64,000 nt of DNA from an uncultured Dorea sp. (GCA_910579925.1 CAJTVY010000010.1:1-64000); one strand, 5' to 3'; counted from the stretch's first letter, positions 16,746 to 25,909 are shown. Numbers and translations are program-made. The notes: a model not told the origin generated them from the letters alone.

Positions 16746-17155
16746 ATGGAGAGAAAGAACATGTGGGAGCAGTACACGGATGAACAGAATTCGGAACTTG
16801 AACAGCTCTGTTCAAGGTATAAAGAATGTCTGGATACTGCAAAGATTCCCACCCGTTCGAGGAAGGAATGATTGTGACCGACGAACCGGGAATCTATATT
16901 GAGGGTTCCCATGGGATCCGTCTGGAGAACGAACTTCTTGTGTGTATGGGAGAGAAGAATGAATATGGGCAGTTCATGTATTTTGAGCCGATCACCTATA
17001 TTCCCATGGATCTGGACGCAGTGAATCCGGACATGATGTCTGCAGAAGAGAAAAAGCTGTTGAATACATACCATAAGACGGTTTATGAAAAGGTTTCTCC
17101 TTATCTGAATGAGGAGGAAAAGGTGTGGTTAAAAGAATATACGAAAGAGATTTAA
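16746..17155 (+). pseudogene. Chimeric remnant: M18 aminopeptidase N-terminus joined to M24 (Xaa-Pro) aminopeptidase C-terminus
   Basis: AGGAGG and ATG 16746 open M-E-R-K-N-M-W-E-Q-Y-T, the N-terminus of a second M18 aminopeptidase, for about 33 residues. Near 16840-16850 the sequence changes to an M24 aminopeptidase P tail in another frame (H-P-F-E-E-G-M-I-V-T-D-E-P-G-I-Y and H-G-I-R-L-E-N-E), ending at 17155. The first frame stops at TGA 16869-16871. A deletion between two neighbouring peptidase genes explains the junction. Neither enzyme can be functional. Confidence 0.78.
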
Positions 17156-17322
17156 TGAGATCTCGGTTTTGATATTCCCCCAATCTATATAGGGGCTGTT
17201 GTATGAAGGAGTTTTTCTTTATTCAGCAGCCTCTATCTATGTCTGGTCATATTGACGTTATGAGATGTATAAGATCGCTTATGTGTACGCATAATGGTAA
17301 CCGTGAATGGAGGATTTGTAAG

Positions 17323-18174
17323 ATGCAGAATGGAAAAGAGTTTTTGAAGGAGTATGGTCTTCTGACACTGGGGACCATCGGGATCGTGGTTTCGGATTAT
17401 TTTTTCAAATTTCCCAACCACTTCAGTTTTGGAGGTGTGACAGGTATTGCGGTACTGTTAAGCGGTATCCTGGGAGGAACTGCCAGCACCTACTCATTTA
17501 TTATGAATATTGCTCTGCTGGTAATTGGTTTCTTTGTTTTGGGAAAAAGTTTTGGTATCAAATCAGTCTATGTAACGCTGCTTTTCAGCGTAGGGCTGGA
17601 AGTGATACAATTCGTGATTCCTTTTGAGGGAACGCTGACTGATCAGCCCGTATTGGAACTGATCTTTTCATTTATCTTAATGACGGTGTGTTCTGCGTTA
17701 TTTTTTAATCTGAATGCGTCCAGCGGCGGAACGGATATCATTGCGCTGCTGCTGAAGAAATATACGAATGTGTCAATCGGACGGGCGCTTATGATTACAG
17801 ATTGTGTTGTCGTCGTCTTTTCTTTCTTTATCTATGGCGTAACGATCGGGCTTTTTTCACTGGCAGGTTTTCTGGCGAAATCCTGCTTTATTGACACCGT
17901 GATCGAGAGTATGAACCTGTGCAAATATTTTACGATCGTATCAACGAATGCCGGGCCCATCTGTGATTTTATTCATAAAGAACTGAACCACAGCGCAACG
18001 GTATATCATGCGGAAGGCTCCTATACGCATAAAGATAAGACTGTGCTTTTGACGGTAGTAAACAGGAATCAGGCGATTAAGCTGCGGGATTTTGTTCGGG
18101 CCGTGGATCCGGAGTCGTTTATGATGATTACAAACAGCAGTGAGATTATTGGAAGGGGCTTTCGGATTAATTAA
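17323..18174 (+). CDS. YitT-family membrane protein, second paralogue
   Basis: From ATG 17323 (GGAGG at 17309-17313) the product is 283 residues, matching the 282 of the first paralogue; the frame is open back to 17203 but lacks family sequence there. It has N-terminal membrane segments with N-L-N-A-S-S-G-G-T-D and a C-terminal DUF2179 domain (F-I-H-K-E-L-N-H-S-A-T-V). Expression is probably monocistronic, with a terminator just after the stop. Function is unknown. Confidence 0.85.
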   Translation: MQNGKEFLKEYGLLTLGTIGIVVSDYFFKFPNHFSFGGVTGIAVLLSGILGGTASTYSFIMNIALLVIGFFVLGKSFGIKSVYVTLLFSVGLEVIQFVIPFEGTLTDQPVLELIFSFILMTVCSALFFNLNASSGGTDIIALLLKKYTNVSIGRALMITDCVVVVFSFFIYGVTIGLFSLAGFLAKSCFIDTVIESMNLCKYFTIVSTNAGPICDFIHKELNHSATVYHAEGSYTHKDKTVLLTVVNRNQAIKLRDFVRAVDPESFMMITNSSEIIGRGFRIN

Positions 18175-18194
18175 AAATGATGTCAGAAATAAAG

Positions 18195-18225
18195 CCAGCC
18201 ATCTGTATAGCAGGTGGCTGGTTTT
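18195..18225 (+). terminator. Terminator between convergent genes
   Basis: CCAGCCATCTG (18195-18205) pairs with CAGGTGGCTGG (18211-18221), then TTTT. It serves the YitT gene; the GntR gene converges from the right. Confidence 0.75.
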
Positions 18226-18240
18226 GACTGTAAAACGTAT

Positions 18241-18882
18241 TTATTTGCTCCTAAGACGCTTGATTGTCAGCATATAATGATCTGAGAGCGCCTGGCAGAT
18301 CGCCTCTACATCCCGTGTCTTTAAGACGTCTACTAACGCTTTGTGAATCGGGTACTGCCGTTTTATAACTGACTGTTTATCCCGATACCCGGCGTTGCAG
18401 CTTAAGATCTCGCCGTATTCCAGATCTGCCCAGGCCTTCGTGAGGCGCGCAAGGCCCGCCTTCTCAACGATGACGCAGTGAAGCATGCTGCCGTAAGTAA
18501 TTACCTTGTTATAGTTCTCTATGGTCAGGCTTTTCATCAGTTCCAGCGCCTCTTCCATCCTGGAGATCTCTTCATCTGTAAATTTTGCTTCGTACAGACG
18601 GACTGCAAGAATCTCATAATGGGAACGGAGGAGATACGTTTCATAGACATCCTGCGTGGTGACCTCCCGTACAGAACATCCAACATTCCTGGCATACTCG
18701 ACCATTCCTTCCTGCTCTAACTGTCTGAGCGCTTCCCGTATGGGACCTCTGCTGACTCCCAGTTCGTCAGAAAGTTCCTGTTCAATGATCCGCATCCCCG
18801 GAGTCAGCTCCTGGTTGAAAATTTTAAGGCGAATTTCTTCCGCCACTTTTTCTCGCAGTGTTTTAAATGTCAATTTTCCCAT
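18241..18882 (-). CDS. GntR-family (FadR/FCD type) transcriptional regulator
   Basis: A 213-residue repressor type protein. The N-terminal winged HTH (about 5-70: G-M-R-I-I-E-Q-E-L-S-D-E-L-G-V-S-R-G-P-I) is followed by an all-helical FCD ligand domain (about 80-210) that normally binds a carboxylic acid through a metal. AAAGGGGGAAGC precedes the start. It lies downstream of, and on the same strand as, the DUF819 transporter gene but behind that gene's terminator, so it has its own promoter. It probably controls the transporter; a candidate operator is at 20369-20387. Confidence 0.87.
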   Translation of the reverse strand: MGKLTFKTLREKVAEEIRLKIFNQELTPGMRIIEQELSDELGVSRGPIREALRQLEQEGMVEYARNVGCSVREVTTQDVYETYLLRSHYEILAVRLYEAKFTDEEISRMEEALELMKSLTIENYNKVITYGSMLHCVIVEKAGLARLTKAWADLEYGEILSCNAGYRDKQSVIKRQYPIHKALVDVLKTRDVEAICQALSDHYMLTIKRLRSK

Positions 18883-19002
18883 AAGTAGCTTCCCCCTTTC
18901 TGCTTTCGTACCATATCATTTTACCACAGTAACAAGGATATCGGAAATATTTCTTGACAAATTACCGCAAATTATACAAAAAATTAGCTTAAAAATATAA
19001 AA

Positions 19003-19034
19003 CAGCCTTCCACATATGTTGATATGGAAGGCTG
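19003..19034 (-). terminator. Terminator of the DUF819 gene
   Basis: CAGCCTTCCA (19003-19012) and TGGAAGGCTG (19025-19034) form a 10-bp stem; on the minus strand it is followed by TTTTATATTTTT. It separates the transporter from the GntR gene. Confidence 0.82.
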
Positions 19035-19130
19035 TCTTATTATATCTGTTTTATTCGTACACTGCTGCGCAAATCTCCAAATCTACAATACGATGTTAGT
19101 GTCAGTACGGGGCTGTAGGATTCCCCGCAG

Positions 19131-20294
19131 CTACAGTCCGCATATTGCTTTTACGGTATAGGAAACGAAGATGCCGACATAGTTGCCGCATGCTCCGGCT
19201 ATAACTCCCATGATCAGTCCGACGTTGATCAGTGATTTCCAGTTTCCGCCCGCCGCTGTCAGAGAGGCGGTCGGTCCGTCTACGATACATCCGACCATGG
19301 AGAGAAGTACATACTCATACTTGATCTTGAAGAGACGGCAGATGAGGAAGTGAAGCAGCGTACAACCGATCAGCATGAAAAATACATACATTGTCATCAG
19401 GAATGCAGAACCAATAAACTGCTTCAGATCAACTGCGAATCCGATTGTCGCCAGGAAACACAGTGAGATAAACAATCCAAGGTCCAGGTTGCCTCGAAGC
19501 TTCTTGATTGGCTTTAACTGTGCCAGGCAGATAGAAACTGTGGTTACCATAAGAAGACGTCCTGCTTTCCAGAATGCATCCGGGAAGATTCTCTGTGCAA
19601 TCATTGTCGTAACGAACGCTACTCCAAAACCAATAGTCAGAAGCCATGCGATATCCTTGATCGCCCACTTCTTATCAGCCATTAACGGCTCGGTCTCGCC
19701 GTCATCCAGCTCTTCCGGCTTGAATGAATATGGCCATAACTTGTTCCATTTCTTAGAAGCCTTGAAGAAAGCCGGAGCTGCAAACATTGCAACCATCAGA
19801 GGCGTGGATACCACATAGTCGGCTGCATTGGCCGCTGCAAGAGTCTCTCTTGAACAGTCGACGCCGGTTGCGATGGCGGTGAGGTTCGGGGTTCCGCCGG
19901 TATAGGTTCCGACGAACATACCTGCGACTTTCCATCCTTCAATAATTCTTGGCGCGAAGATGATTCCGAGGACGACTGCCACCAGGCATACGGAAGCAAT
20001 GGCAGATACCAGTGCGATGACCGGCTCCTTGTTCAGCTTCTTAAGTTCCGTAACATTCATGCTCAACAGACAGATTGAGATACCTGCCTGTACGCAGTAA
20101 GTAGAGATTGAGTCATACAACTCATGTGAAATCGGCACGATGTGGGTATTCGAAAGCACGATACCAATCACAACGACCGTAAGTACAGGACCCAATGACT
20201 GAAATACTTTGTACTTCTGAAGCCAGAGGGAAAATGCAACCATCAGAAAAACAACAAATAATAGTCCTTGTGTACTCGAAATAAGAGTTCCCAT
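19131..20294 (-). CDS. DUF819-family membrane protein (YjcL-like)
   Basis: A 387-residue integral membrane protein with about ten hydrophobic segments and the G-T-Y-T-G-G-T-P-N-L motif characteristic of DUF819 proteins. The family resembles small-molecule or anion transporters, but the substrate is unknown. AAAGGAG lies a few bases before the ATG. An extended -10 promoter lies at 20403-20431 and an inverted repeat follows it, so regulation by the FCD-type GntR next door, probably by a carboxylate, is plausible. Confidence 0.85.
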   Translation of the reverse strand: MGTLISSTQGLLFVVFLMVAFSLWLQKYKVFQSLGPVLTVVVIGIVLSNTHIVPISHELYDSISTYCVQAGISICLLSMNVTELKKLNKEPVIALVSAIASVCLVAVVLGIIFAPRIIEGWKVAGMFVGTYTGGTPNLTAIATGVDCSRETLAAANAADYVVSTPLMVAMFAAPAFFKASKKWNKLWPYSFKPEELDDGETEPLMADKKWAIKDIAWLLTIGFGVAFVTTMIAQRIFPDAFWKAGRLLMVTTVSICLAQLKPIKKLRGNLDLGLFISLCFLATIGFAVDLKQFIGSAFLMTMYVFFMLIGCTLLHFLICRLFKIKYEYVLLSMVGCIVDGPTASLTAAGGNWKSLINVGLIMGVIAGACGNYVGIFVSYTVKAICGL

Positions 20295-20368
20295 TCATTT
20301 CTCCTTTCGTTCCTTTGTGTCAGACTCAAAGTTTGTGCACTTTGATGACTTGACGCTTGGTTTTGTTG

Positions 20369-20431
20369 ATTGTAGATTGTTTACAATGTACTCTATTTTA
20401 TCAATATAGCACATTTATTTATTGATTGCAA
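20369..20431 (-). promoter_or_regulatory. Promoter and candidate GntR operator for the DUF819 gene
   Basis: Read on the minus strand, TTGCAA (20426-20431), 17 bases and TATATT (20403-20408, preceded by TGC) make a promoter. Just downstream of it ATTGTA (20369-20374) and TACAAT (20382-20387) form an inverted repeat with a 7-base gap, well placed for repression. Confidence 0.6.
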
Positions 20432-20502
20432 CAATAATTCTTTTTAAATTGATAAATTTGTAACAGAAATTGTAAATACTGACTTGATCTATAAGTAAGT
20501 TA

Positions 20503-20575
20503 AAATCGACAGGAAGGATATTTTATCGCCCTGTCGATTTGTTGTATATGCTTTTGGTATAATTTTTGGTATAAT
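20503..20575. promoter_or_regulatory. Stem-loop and duplicated -10 region ahead of the AraC gene
   Basis: The divergent region 20295-20704 (410 bp) holds no gene. AAATCGACAGG (20503-20513) is exactly inverted at 20530-20540. Just after it TTTTGGTATAAT occurs twice in tandem (20552-20563, 20564-20575), giving two TATAAT boxes 12 bases apart. No good -35 is visible, which fits an activator-dependent promoter such as an autoregulated AraC gene. Confidence 0.5.
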
Positions 20576-20704
20576 ATAGAAACCAACTAAATCAAACACA
20601 TTATTGATTTATAATATGATTTTTAATCTATTGACTTGCCAACACTACAATCAATGATTTGTAAAGAAATAGCGCATAACCGTTTGCAAAGGAGTGACAA
20701 AATA

Positions 20705-21589
20705 ATGCCGATAATACTCGACCATCAGATGAGGGAACAGATAACGCACGGAAACGCAGTATTTCCGATTACTTACTTTTGTGATGAACTTTCAGAGATT
20801 CCAAATTTAGCAGGACCTTTACATTGGCACCCTGACTTTGAAATAGCAACTGCCGAAACCGGTGTTTTGGACTATCAGGTGGGACGACAGCATATTACAC
20901 TGGAGGCAGGAGACAGTATATTTGTGAATGGAAATATCCTGCACGGAATCAGACAACTGTCCGGTGATATCCCCGACCCAATGCCGAACATCGTTTTTCC
21001 CGGTGCCTTAATCGCTTCGGAAAACAGCGCAGTTTATCAAAAGTACATTCAGCCTATCGGGCGCTGCGATTCATTGCCTTTTGTTGTATTCAGACATAAT
21101 AACCCTTGTCACGATGCGGTAAACATTTTGATAAATGATACCTACCGTTTGCTGCGTGAACAAAGCGCTTGCTATGAAATGGCTGTTCAGCGCAATCTAA
21201 ACAGCATATTTGAATACATTTTCCGGTATTTTGACGATCTGCCAAAATCCGAGGCTAAACGCATACAAATCAATAATCAGATTCGCATTCAAAAGATGCT
21301 CTCTTATATTTACGAGCATTATGCGGAATCGGTTACTCTCGAAGATATTGCAGAATCAGCCAATATCAGTCGTAGCGAATCGGGACGCTGCTTCAACGCC
21401 TACATGGGCTGCTCGCCCGTTGACGCTCTGATTCAATACCGGCTGCAAATAGCATTCCGATTGTTGAATGACAAAGGTATGACGCTTCAGGAGATCAGTA
21501 ATGCCTGCGGATTCAATTCTGTCAACTATTTCAGCCGGCAATTTAAGAAAAAATACGGATATGCGCCGGGTCAAAACCGCATTGGGTAA
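20705..21589 (+). CDS. AraC-family regulator with cupin sensor domain
   Basis: A 294-residue regulator from ATG 20705, set by AAAGGAG (20688-20694) rather than the in-frame TTG 20636. An N-terminal cupin (about 30-100: L-H-W-H-P-D-F-E-I, L-E-A-G-D-S-I-F-V-N) probably binds a sugar or small ligand. The C-terminal double HTH (about 190-290) has I-A-E-S-A-N-I-S-R-S and C-G-F-N-S-V-N-Y-F-S-R-Q-F-K-K-K-Y-G. It precedes an MFS transporter by 95 bases, which is its likely target. Confidence 0.88.
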   Translation: MPIILDHQMREQITHGNAVFPITYFCDELSEIPNLAGPLHWHPDFEIATAETGVLDYQVGRQHITLEAGDSIFVNGNILHGIRQLSGDIPDPMPNIVFPGALIASENSAVYQKYIQPIGRCDSLPFVVFRHNNPCHDAVNILINDTYRLLREQSACYEMAVQRNLNSIFEYIFRYFDDLPKSEAKRIQINNQIRIQKMLSYIYEHYAESVTLEDIAESANISRSESGRCFNAYMGCSPVDALIQYRLQIAFRLLNDKGMTLQEISNACGFNSVNYFSRQFKKKYGYAPGQNRIG

Positions 21590-21684
21590 ATAGTGTTTGT
21601 TTTCGGTGTTTTTATATCTACATTTTCCTATTAGACGGTGATATAATATTTTAAAATTATTGTATCAATCTCACAGGAGTTATC

Positions 21685-22872
21685 ATGACAAAACAAAAAA
21701 ATTACAGAAAAACCCTTATTACCTGTTATCTCGGTTTTATCACGCAAGCGATCGTAGCGAATTTTGCGCCGCTGCTGTTTTTGAGATTTCGCAGCGAGTA
21801 CGGTATTTCACTTGGCAAAATCGCCTTGATTTCCACCGTTTTTTATATCACGCAAATACTGATCGATCTGTTTTGCGCAAAGTTTGTGGACAGGATCGGA
21901 TACCGGAAAAGCGTAGTATTCTCTCAAATACTGTCGGTTGCCGGGCTTGTGGGATTGGCTTTTCTACCGAAAGCTTTTCACGATCCCTTTATCGGAATCA
22001 TGATCAGCGTCGTTGTCTATGCGGCGGGAAGCGGATTGATAGAGGTGCTGGTAAGTCCCATTGTTGAAGCCTGTCCGTTTGAGAATAAGGACAGCGTTAT
22101 GAGCTTGCTCCATTCATTCTACTGCTGGGGCGCTGTCGGCGTCGTTCTTCTTTCTACGCTTTTTTTTGCGGTTTTTGGGATCGTGCATTGGCGGATTTTG
22201 GCGTGTTTGTGGGCGTTGCTGCCACTATTGAATGCTTTCAATTTTATGACCTGTCCGATTGAACGGCTGACGGATGAAGGAAAAGGACTTACCATCAAGG
22301 AATTATTCAGCCGTCCTATGTTTTGGCTGTTTATCATTTTAATGATTGGTGCAGGCGCCAGCGAAGCGTCTATGGCACAATGGGCGTCGGCTTATGTTGA
22401 ATCCGCATTAGGTTTTTCAAAAAATATCGGGGACATTGCCGGACCGTGTATGTTTGCGGTCTTAATGGGGCTGAGCCGTGTCATCTACGGGAAACGCGGA
22501 CACAAGATGAATCTGACGAACTATATGCTTGGTTCAGGCGTTTTGTGTTTGATATGCTATTTACTTGCCGCCGTTTCATCCAATCCGGTTTTAGGATTGA
22601 TCGGTTGCATTGTCTGCGGATTTTCCGTTGGCATCATGTGGCCTGGTTCAATCAGCATTGCGTCGAGCAGAATCCCTTTAGGCGGTACGGGATTGTTTGC
22701 GCTGCTTGCCATGGGAGGGGATTTGGGCGCTTCCGTCGGCCCCGGTGTCATAGGTGCCGTAACGGAAAATGCAAATGATAGTATGAAAGCGGGAATGCTT
22801 GCAGGATGTGTTTTCCCGATTATTCTGATTATATCAGTTTATTTGATTAAAATAACGAAATTGAATAAATGA
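21685..22872 (+). CDS. Major facilitator superfamily transporter
   Basis: A 395-residue protein with about 12 hydrophobic segments. The loop between helices 2 and 3 reads F-V-D-R-I-G-Y-R-K-S, the MFS signature, and the two halves are separated near residue 195. It resembles fucose/sugar-type MFS permeases (FucP/YfkL style). CAGGAG precedes ATG 21685. A substrate cannot be assigned. The AraC-type regulator upstream suggests induction by its substrate. Confidence 0.85.
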   Translation: MTKQKNYRKTLITCYLGFITQAIVANFAPLLFLRFRSEYGISLGKIALISTVFYITQILIDLFCAKFVDRIGYRKSVVFSQILSVAGLVGLAFLPKAFHDPFIGIMISVVVYAAGSGLIEVLVSPIVEACPFENKDSVMSLLHSFYCWGAVGVVLLSTLFFAVFGIVHWRILACLWALLPLLNAFNFMTCPIERLTDEGKGLTIKELFSRPMFWLFIILMIGAGASEASMAQWASAYVESALGFSKNIGDIAGPCMFAVLMGLSRVIYGKRGHKMNLTNYMLGSGVLCLICYLLAAVSSNPVLGLIGCIVCGFSVGIMWPGSISIASSRIPLGGTGLFALLAMGGDLGASVGPGVIGAVTENANDSMKAGMLAGCVFPIILIISVYLIKITKLNK

Positions 22873-22898
22873 AAATTTATTGATTGGAGATGATATGA

Positions 22899-23018
22899 TC
22901 GTCTCCTGGACTTGAAATTAACCTTGCTCGTAGAAAGATAACAAGCGACGGACGAGAAGTTACATTAACTGCAAAGGAATTAAACAGTCCCGTCTTTGAA
23001 TTTCAAGCCGATACATAG
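22899..23018 (+). pseudogene. Fragment of an OmpR-type response regulator
   Basis: The frame reads L-E-I-N-L-A-R-R-K-I-T and V-T-L-T-A-K-E-L, the strand-turn-strand at the start of an OmpR/PhoB winged-helix domain, for about 30 residues and then diverges to TAG 23016-23018. There is no receiver domain or start codon. It is the remains of a lost two-component gene in the 400-bp gap between the MFS and radical SAM genes. Confidence 0.55.
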
Positions 23019-23083
23019 AACATCATTTTGAAGCGAGGCAGAGCTCCCGCCGATTTTTGATGTATCTGTGTATCGGCTTTTTT
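23005..23083 (+). terminator. Long-stem terminator
   Basis: AAGCCGATACATAGAACATCA (23005-23025) pairs with 23058-23079 with one wobble and one bulge, around a 32-base loop, followed by TTTTTT. From 23084 to 23274 I see only AT-rich leader sequence. Confidence 0.75.
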
Positions 23084-23274
23084 GTTTTGCTGATGACGAC
23101 TGAATGACCGGCTGAATGGGATAAGATTTTGCGATGACCTCTCTTTCGGAGAGTAAGCGAAACAACGCCGCATAGTTTCAGGGCTCCCGATGTCCTTGTA
23201 TCCTGCCGATATAGTGCTTTTATTTTGGCATGGTTTATGATAATCTAAAATATATGAATCAGGGAGGAATTTTT

Positions 23275-24153
23275 ATGACACGGGAAGAGTTATATCGGTC
23301 TATTTATACGCATGATACCATTTATCTGCCGCCCCATGAACAGGCGACGGCGGCCCTGGAGGTATCTCTGGGCTGCAGCTGGCACAAGTGCACGTTCTGT
23401 GATTTTGCGAAGGATACGTTCTGTATACATCCTCTTGAGAGAATTGAACATGACCTGCAGATTCTTGCCAGGCTTCGTCCAGATGATACGCGTCTGTTTT
23501 TTCTTGGAGAGAATGCATTTTTCCTGAGTGCGGATCAGATTTTTCAGATTATGGAACTGGTCGGTAAGTATATGCCAAAGGTGCGGGAGTATGGAATGTA
23601 TTCTCGGATTGACGATATCTTAAGGAAGACGGAGGAGGAACTTGCATGTCTTGCGAAGAAGGGAGTTCAGGCGCTGCATATCGGGGTGGAGAGCGGGAGC
23701 GATTCGATCCTTGAGGCGCGGAAGAAAGGAGTTACGTCTGCGCAGATTCTGGAGGCTTTGCAGCGGCTTGACCGGGTGGGTATTGATTATTACCTGACGG
23801 TGATTCCAGGGCTTGGGGGACGCAGTTTCTCGCAGATGCATGCGATTGAGACGGCGCGTCTGCTGAACAAGGTACATCCGCGCAATATCTGGTGTCTGAA
23901 ATTAAAGCTTTGGGAGGATACGCCTCTTTACAGAGAGGCAAAGGCCGGCAATTTTGAGGAGATGACACCGGAGGAAATTCTGCGGGAGGAACGGCTTCTG
24001 CTGGAGAATCTTACAGTGACGGACTGTCTGTTTGAGGATACAACGGTGCTGGATCAGTTTACGATTCAAGGAATGCTTATGGGGCAGAAGAAGGAACTGC
24101 TGAATGCTATGGATTATCTTCTGGGAGGGAAAAACAGGGATGTATTATCTTAA
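23275..24153 (+). CDS. Radical SAM protein
   Basis: A 292-residue enzyme from ATG 23275 (GGGAGG 10 bases upstream; the open frame extends to 23230). The iron-sulfur motif reads G-C-S-W-H-K-C-T-F-C, a C-x4-C-x2-C spacing seen in one radical SAM subgroup instead of the usual C-x3-C-x2-C. The TIM-barrel motifs I-G-V-E-S-G-S-D and an E-x-G-M-Y-S-R-I-D stretch follow. Substrate unknown. It overlaps the SfsA-MutY gene by 14 bases, suggesting one transcript. Confidence 0.88.
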   Translation: MTREELYRSIYTHDTIYLPPHEQATAALEVSLGCSWHKCTFCDFAKDTFCIHPLERIEHDLQILARLRPDDTRLFFLGENAFFLSADQIFQIMELVGKYMPKVREYGMYSRIDDILRKTEEELACLAKKGVQALHIGVESGSDSILEARKKGVTSAQILEALQRLDRVGIDYYLTVIPGLGGRSFSQMHAIETARLLNKVHPRNIWCLKLKLWEDTPLYREAKAGNFEEMTPEEILREERLLLENLTVTDCLFEDTTVLDQFTIQGMLMGQKKELLNAMDYLLGGKNRDVLS

Positions 24154-25909
24154 TATCCGGCAGGGAACGTTTCGGGAGCGTCCCAACCGTTTTATCGCTT
24201 ATGTTGATATAGACGGCTGCAGGGAGACTGTTCATGTAAAAAATACGGGACGCTGCGCCGAATTACTGCTCCCGGGAGCGACGGTGTACGTGCAAAAAGC
24301 AGATCATTCGGAAAGAAAGACCAAGTGGGATCTGATTGCGGTAAAAAAGGGAGACCGTATTGTGAATATGGATTCTCAGATTCCCAATAAGCTGGTAAAG
24401 GAGTGGCTTGAAGAGGGGAATCTGTTCGGACGGATCGAAAGGATACGACCGGAATATACCTATGGAAATTCCCGTTTTGATCTGTATGTGGAGGCGGACG
24501 GAAAGAAGATTTTCATCGAGGTAAAGGGCGTCACTCTGGAGGAAGACGGTGTGGTGCGCTTCCCGGATGCGCCCAGTGAACGGGCGGTGAAACATGTAGA
24601 GGAGTTAAAGGCGGCTGTGAAAGAGGGGTACGAAGCGTATGTGTTCTTCGTCGTTCAGATGGAGAGGGTCAGGTATTTTACGCCAAACATAGATACGCAT
24701 CCGGCTTTTGGGGCGGCGCTTTCAGATGCGGCGGATCATGGAGTTCATGTCGTTGCGTATGACTGTGAAGTAGAGAGTGATACGATTCATATTGCAAAGG
24801 AGGTCCGGGTTGTCTTAAAAGAGACGGCTTCCGGGGAGAATATGGATACGGACGATAGGAGTCTGGACGTCTGGAATCATATGGCAGAACCGATTGTTGC
24901 ATGGTTTCAGGAACATAAGCGGGATCTTCCCTGGCGCAGGAATCCGGATGCGTACCGTGTGTGGGTGTCGGAGATCATGCTTCAGCAGACCAGGGTAGAA
25001 GCCGTGAAGCCCTACTATGAGCGATTTTTAAAAGAACTTCCAACGGTTGAGGCTCTGGCAAAGGCCAAAGAAGATAAGCTGTTAAAATTGTGGGAGGGCC
25101 TCGGGTATTACAATCGAGTACGGAACATGCAGAAAGCGGCGCAGCAGATTATGATTGACTACCATGGACATTTCCCGGATACTTATGAAGAGATTCGTTC
25201 GCTGAAAGGTATCGGTAACTACACGGCGGGAGCCATCAGTGCGTTTGCGTACGGAATCCCCAAACCTGCGGTGGACGGAAATGTACTGCGTGTCGTGTCC
25301 CGGCTGATAGGGAGCCGTGAGGACATTATGAAACAGAGTGTGAGAAAGAAGATTGAGGAGGCGTTGGAGCAGGTCATCCCAAAGGACGCTGCCAGCGACT
25401 TTAACCAGGGGCTGATTGAACTTGGAGCGATTGTCTGCGTGCCTAACGGCGAGGCGAAGTGCGGGGAGTGTCCGGTAGCGGGATTCTGCGAGGCGAGAAA
25501 ACGGGGGCTGATTGCAGAGATTCCGGTCAGAAGCAGAAGCAAGGCAAGGAAGATTGAGGAGAGGACGGTATTTCTGTTCCGGGATGGGAAACGGCTGGCG
25601 ATCCGCAAGCGTCCGGCGAAAGGACTGCTTGCGGGATTATATGAATTCCCCAGTGAGAAGGGAAGGATGAACCTTGAGGAAGCGGCGGCTTACTGTAAGG
25701 AGATCGGGCTTGCGCCGGTGCGGATCAAGGAACTGGGAAAGGCGAAACATGTTTTCAGCCATGTGGAGTGGCATATGACGGGGTATGAGATTCTTGTGGA
25801 TGAACTGGAGAAGACGAATAAGAAAGGGTTCCTGTTTATCCGCCCTAAGCAGATAAGGGAAGAGTATCCCATACCATCGGCATTTGGGTACTATGCCGGT
25901 ATTTTGTAA
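24140..25909 (+). CDS. mutY: SfsA-MutY fusion: SfsA nuclease-like domain plus A/G-specific adenine glycosylase
   Basis: A 589-residue protein from ATG 24140 (GGGAGGG 24123-24129). Residues 1-228 are SfsA: an OB-like N-terminus (N-T-G-R-C-A-E-L-L-L-P) and a PD-(D/E)xK-like core with I-E-V-K-G-V-T-L and F-P-D-A-P-S-E-R-A. Residues about 245-589 are MutY: catalytic Glu in V-S-E-I-M-L-Q-Q-T-R, HhH L-K-G-I-G-N-Y-T-A-G, catalytic Asp in V-D-G-N-V, a 4Fe-4S cysteine set (C-x7-C-x2-C-x5-C), and a NUDIX-like domain reading 8-oxoG. MutY removes adenine opposite 8-oxoguanine. The two are normally separate genes. Confidence 0.9.
   Translation: MYYLNIRQGTFRERPNRFIAYVDIDGCRETVHVKNTGRCAELLLPGATVYVQKADHSERKTKWDLIAVKKGDRIVNMDSQIPNKLVKEWLEEGNLFGRIERIRPEYTYGNSRFDLYVEADGKKIFIEVKGVTLEEDGVVRFPDAPSERAVKHVEELKAAVKEGYEAYVFFVVQMERVRYFTPNIDTHPAFGAALSDAADHGVHVVAYDCEVESDTIHIAKEVRVVLKETASGENMDTDDRSLDVWNHMAEPIVAWFQEHKRDLPWRRNPDAYRVWVSEIMLQQTRVEAVKPYYERFLKELPTVEALAKAKEDKLLKLWEGLGYYNRVRNMQKAAQQIMIDYHGHFPDTYEEIRSLKGIGNYTAGAISAFAYGIPKPAVDGNVLRVVSRLIGSREDIMKQSVRKKIEEALEQVIPKDAASDFNQGLIELGAIVCVPNGEAKCGECPVAGFCEARKRGLIAEIPVRSRSKARKIEERTVFLFRDGKRLAIRKRPAKGLLAGLYEFPSEKGRMNLEEAAAYCKEIGLAPVRIKELGKAKHVFSHVEWHMTGYEILVDELEKTNKKGFLFIRPKQIREEYPIPSAFGYYAGIL

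Noticed and set aside
17203..17322. Longer form of the second YitT protein from ATG 17203
   Set aside because: The extra 40 residues have no counterpart in the 282-residue paralogue; GGAGG before ATG 17323 marks the start.
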